64,000 nt of DNA. Origin: Thioalkalivibrio sp. XN279. Its GTDB lineage: Bacteria; Pseudomonadota; Gammaproteobacteria; Steroidobacterales; XN24. Both the position numbers and the translations under genes were made by a program. Numbering within the stretch: position 1 is the stretch's first letter; every line of letters begins with the position of its first letter. Of the stretch, positions 62,113 through 64,000 are shown piece after piece. The stretch spans positions 62,001 through 126,000 of the forward strand of contig NZ_JAANBD010000015.1 in the NCBI RefSeq assembly GCF_011089885.1, written 5' to 3'. The notes beneath the pieces are model-generated. The model did no database searches, was not told the DNA's origin, and saw only the letters and a list, made by a program, of their open reading frames with translations.

Positions 62113-63366
62113 TCAGTCGCCGGACTTGGTGAACTCCGGGTAGGCCTCGAGGCCGCACTCGTGCAGGTCGACACCCTCGTACTCTTCCTGCTCGGAGACG
62201 CGGATGCCCGCCACCTTCTTGATGACGAACCACACCAGGAGGCTGGCGAAGAACACCCAGGAGAAGATCACCGCCAGGCCGATGAGCTGGCCGGAGAGCG
62301 TGGCGTCACCGTTGGAGAGCAGCACGGCGAGCACGCCCCAGATGCCGGCGGTGCCGTGCACGGAGATGGCGCCGACCGGGTCGTCGATGCGCAGCTTGCG
62401 ATCCAGGAACACGATCGAGCCCACCACCAGCAGGCCGCCGATGGCGCCGATGACCATGGCCAGCAGCGGCGACGGCGAGAGCGGGTCGGCGGTGATGGAC
62501 ACCAGGCCGGCGAGGGCGCCGTTCAGAGCCATGGTGAGATCGGCCTTGCCGAACCAGGCCTTGGCCAGCAGCAGCGCCGCCACCAGGCCGGCCGCGGCCG
62601 CCAGGTTGGTGTTGGTGAACACCAGCGCCACGTTGTTGGCCGACCCCACGTCCGACACTTTCAGCTCGGAGCCGCCGTTGAAGCCGAACCAGCCCATCCA
62701 CAGGATGAACATGCCCAGCGTGGCCAGTGGCAGGTTGGAGCCGGGAATGGCATTGACCTGGCCCTTGGCGCCGTACTTCCCTTTGCGCGCACCGAGCAGG
62801 ATGACGCCCGCCAGGGCCGCCGCAGCGCCGGCCAGGTGCACGATGCCCGAGCCCGCGTAGTCGGAGTAACCGAAGGTCTCGCCGAGGAAGCCACCGCCCC
62901 AGGTCCAGTAGCCCTGCACCGGGTAGATGACGGCCGTCATGACCACCGCGAAGGCGAAGAACGACCACAGCTTCATGCGCTCGGCCACCGCGCCCGAGAC
63001 GATCGACATGGCGGTGGCGACGAACACCACCTGGAAGAAGAAGTCCGCCAGGTTCGAGTAGTAGGGCGCGTCGTCCCCGCCGGCCACCACGTCCGCCACG
63101 GCGTTGTCAGCCGTGCCGAGCATGCTGATGCCGGGGATGATGCCGTTGCCGTCGCCGTACATGATCCCGTAGCCGACCAGCATGTACATCAGGCAGGCGA
63201 TGGAATACAGGCCGACGTTCTTGGTCAGGATCTCGGCGGTGTTCTTCGCCCGCACCAGGCCGGCTTCCAGCATGGTGAAGCCTGCGGCCATCCACATGAC
63301 CAGGGCCCCGGACATGAGGAAGTAGAAGGTGTCGAGCGCGTAGCTCAGTTCAAGTATCTGTTCCAC
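62113..63366 (-). CDS. amtB: Ammonium transporter AmtB
   Basis: 417 residues, eleven membrane helices. The Phe-gate region is DTFYFLMSGALVMWMAAGFTMLEAGLVRAKN in outline. The twin histidines of the pore are in SGIVHLAGAAAALAG and ISVHGTAGIWG. The GMFILWMGWFGFNGGS motif is present, and the cytoplasmic C-terminal tail that binds GlnK ends GLEAYPEFTKSGD. There is no cleavable leader, unlike E. coli AmtB. It is 13 bp downstream of glnK and is closed by a strong terminator. Confidence 0.97.
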   Translation of the reverse strand: MEQILELSYALDTFYFLMSGALVMWMAAGFTMLEAGLVRAKNTAEILTKNVGLYSIACLMYMLVGYGIMYGDGNGIIPGISMLGTADNAVADVVAGGDDAPYYSNLADFFFQVVFVATAMSIVSGAVAERMKLWSFFAFAVVMTAVIYPVQGYWTWGGGFLGETFGYSDYAGSGIVHLAGAAAALAGVILLGARKGKYGAKGQVNAIPGSNLPLATLGMFILWMGWFGFNGGSELKVSDVGSANNVALVFTNTNLAAAAGLVAALLLAKAWFGKADLTMALNGALAGLVSITADPLSPSPLLAMVIGAIGGLLVVGSIVFLDRKLRIDDPVGAISVHGTAGIWGVLAVLLSNGDATLSGQLIGLAVIFSWVFFASLLVWFVIKKVAGIRVSEQEEYEGVDLHECGLEAYPEFTKSGD

Positions 63367-63379
63367 TGTCTTCCTCCCC

Positions 63380-64000
<621 letters not shown>

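Overview
The window reads as chromosomal DNA of a high-GC gammaproteobacterium. The ubiquinone genes ubiB, ubiJ, ubiE and ubiD, fabA-fabB, hslVU, the hemCDXY cluster and a TorF porin-glnK-amtB unit all point to that class. The separate trpG, trpD, trpC and trpF genes and the DUF484-xerC context suggest a deep-branching lineage (Chromatiales, Xanthomonadales or Woeseia-like) rather than an enteric. The lineage is an inference. I saw no rRNA, tRNA, CRISPR array, prophage or insertion sequence. Almost all long antisense ORFs are shadows of real genes in GC-rich DNA.

Layout. 1-2.4 kb: a partial secreted beta-propeller protein with two Asp-box motifs, running off the left edge. 2.6-7.9 kb: a Crp/Fnr regulator divergent from a two-gene RND efflux operon. 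8.0-9.7 kb: an octaheme c-type cytochrome lipoprotein of the tetrathionate-reductase family, closed by a UUCG-loop terminator. 9.8-11.6 kb: fabA-fabB. 11.6-12 kb: two long palindromic repeats in inverted orientation. 12-15.7 kb: a small unknown gene, DUF3014 and an MMPL/RND exporter. 15.8-18.5 kb: an S9 peptidase lipoprotein and a DUF4136 lipoprotein.

18.5-24.7 kb is the accessory-looking part. It holds two secreted proteins of unknown function (one glycine-rich), a membrane histidine kinase with a LuxR-type response regulator, and a two-gene envelope operon (a Q/D/R-rich periplasmic protein and an outer-membrane barrel). The same 18-bp inverted-repeat motif lies about 70 bp upstream of the kinase gene and of the envelope operon, which suggests one regulon. 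24.8-28.7 kb is yajQ-gst-ppc. 28.9-31.9 kb is an unknown protein followed by an SLC13 transporter with two RCK_C domains.

32-38.6 kb carries an entire trp operon, trpL-E-G-D-C-F-B-A. All six junctions between the structural genes are 4-bp start/stop overlaps. The leader peptide has three consecutive Trp codons and almost no 5' UTR, and alternative helices reach to the trpE Shine-Dalgarno. 38.7-41.3 kb holds a cupin, pirin-doxX and a divergent LysR gene with two TTCGA inverted repeats between them.

41.3-49.2 kb is one long minus-strand run of housekeeping genes: dapF, DUF484, xerC, hslV, hslU, DUF971, ubiE, ubiJ, ubiB. It is divergent from ubiD and an orphan ParA. 51.4-54 kb has a GntR regulator, an NAD(P)-binding sugar-epimerase-like protein and a ferredoxin-type flavin reductase whose start overlaps its divergent neighbour. 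54-61 kb is the minus-strand run speA, a beta-hydroxyacid dehydrogenase, hemC, hemD, hemX, hemY. 61.2-64 kb is nitrogen control: glnB plus a DUF4124 gene, and a TorF-type porin (cut by the right edge), glnK and amtB.
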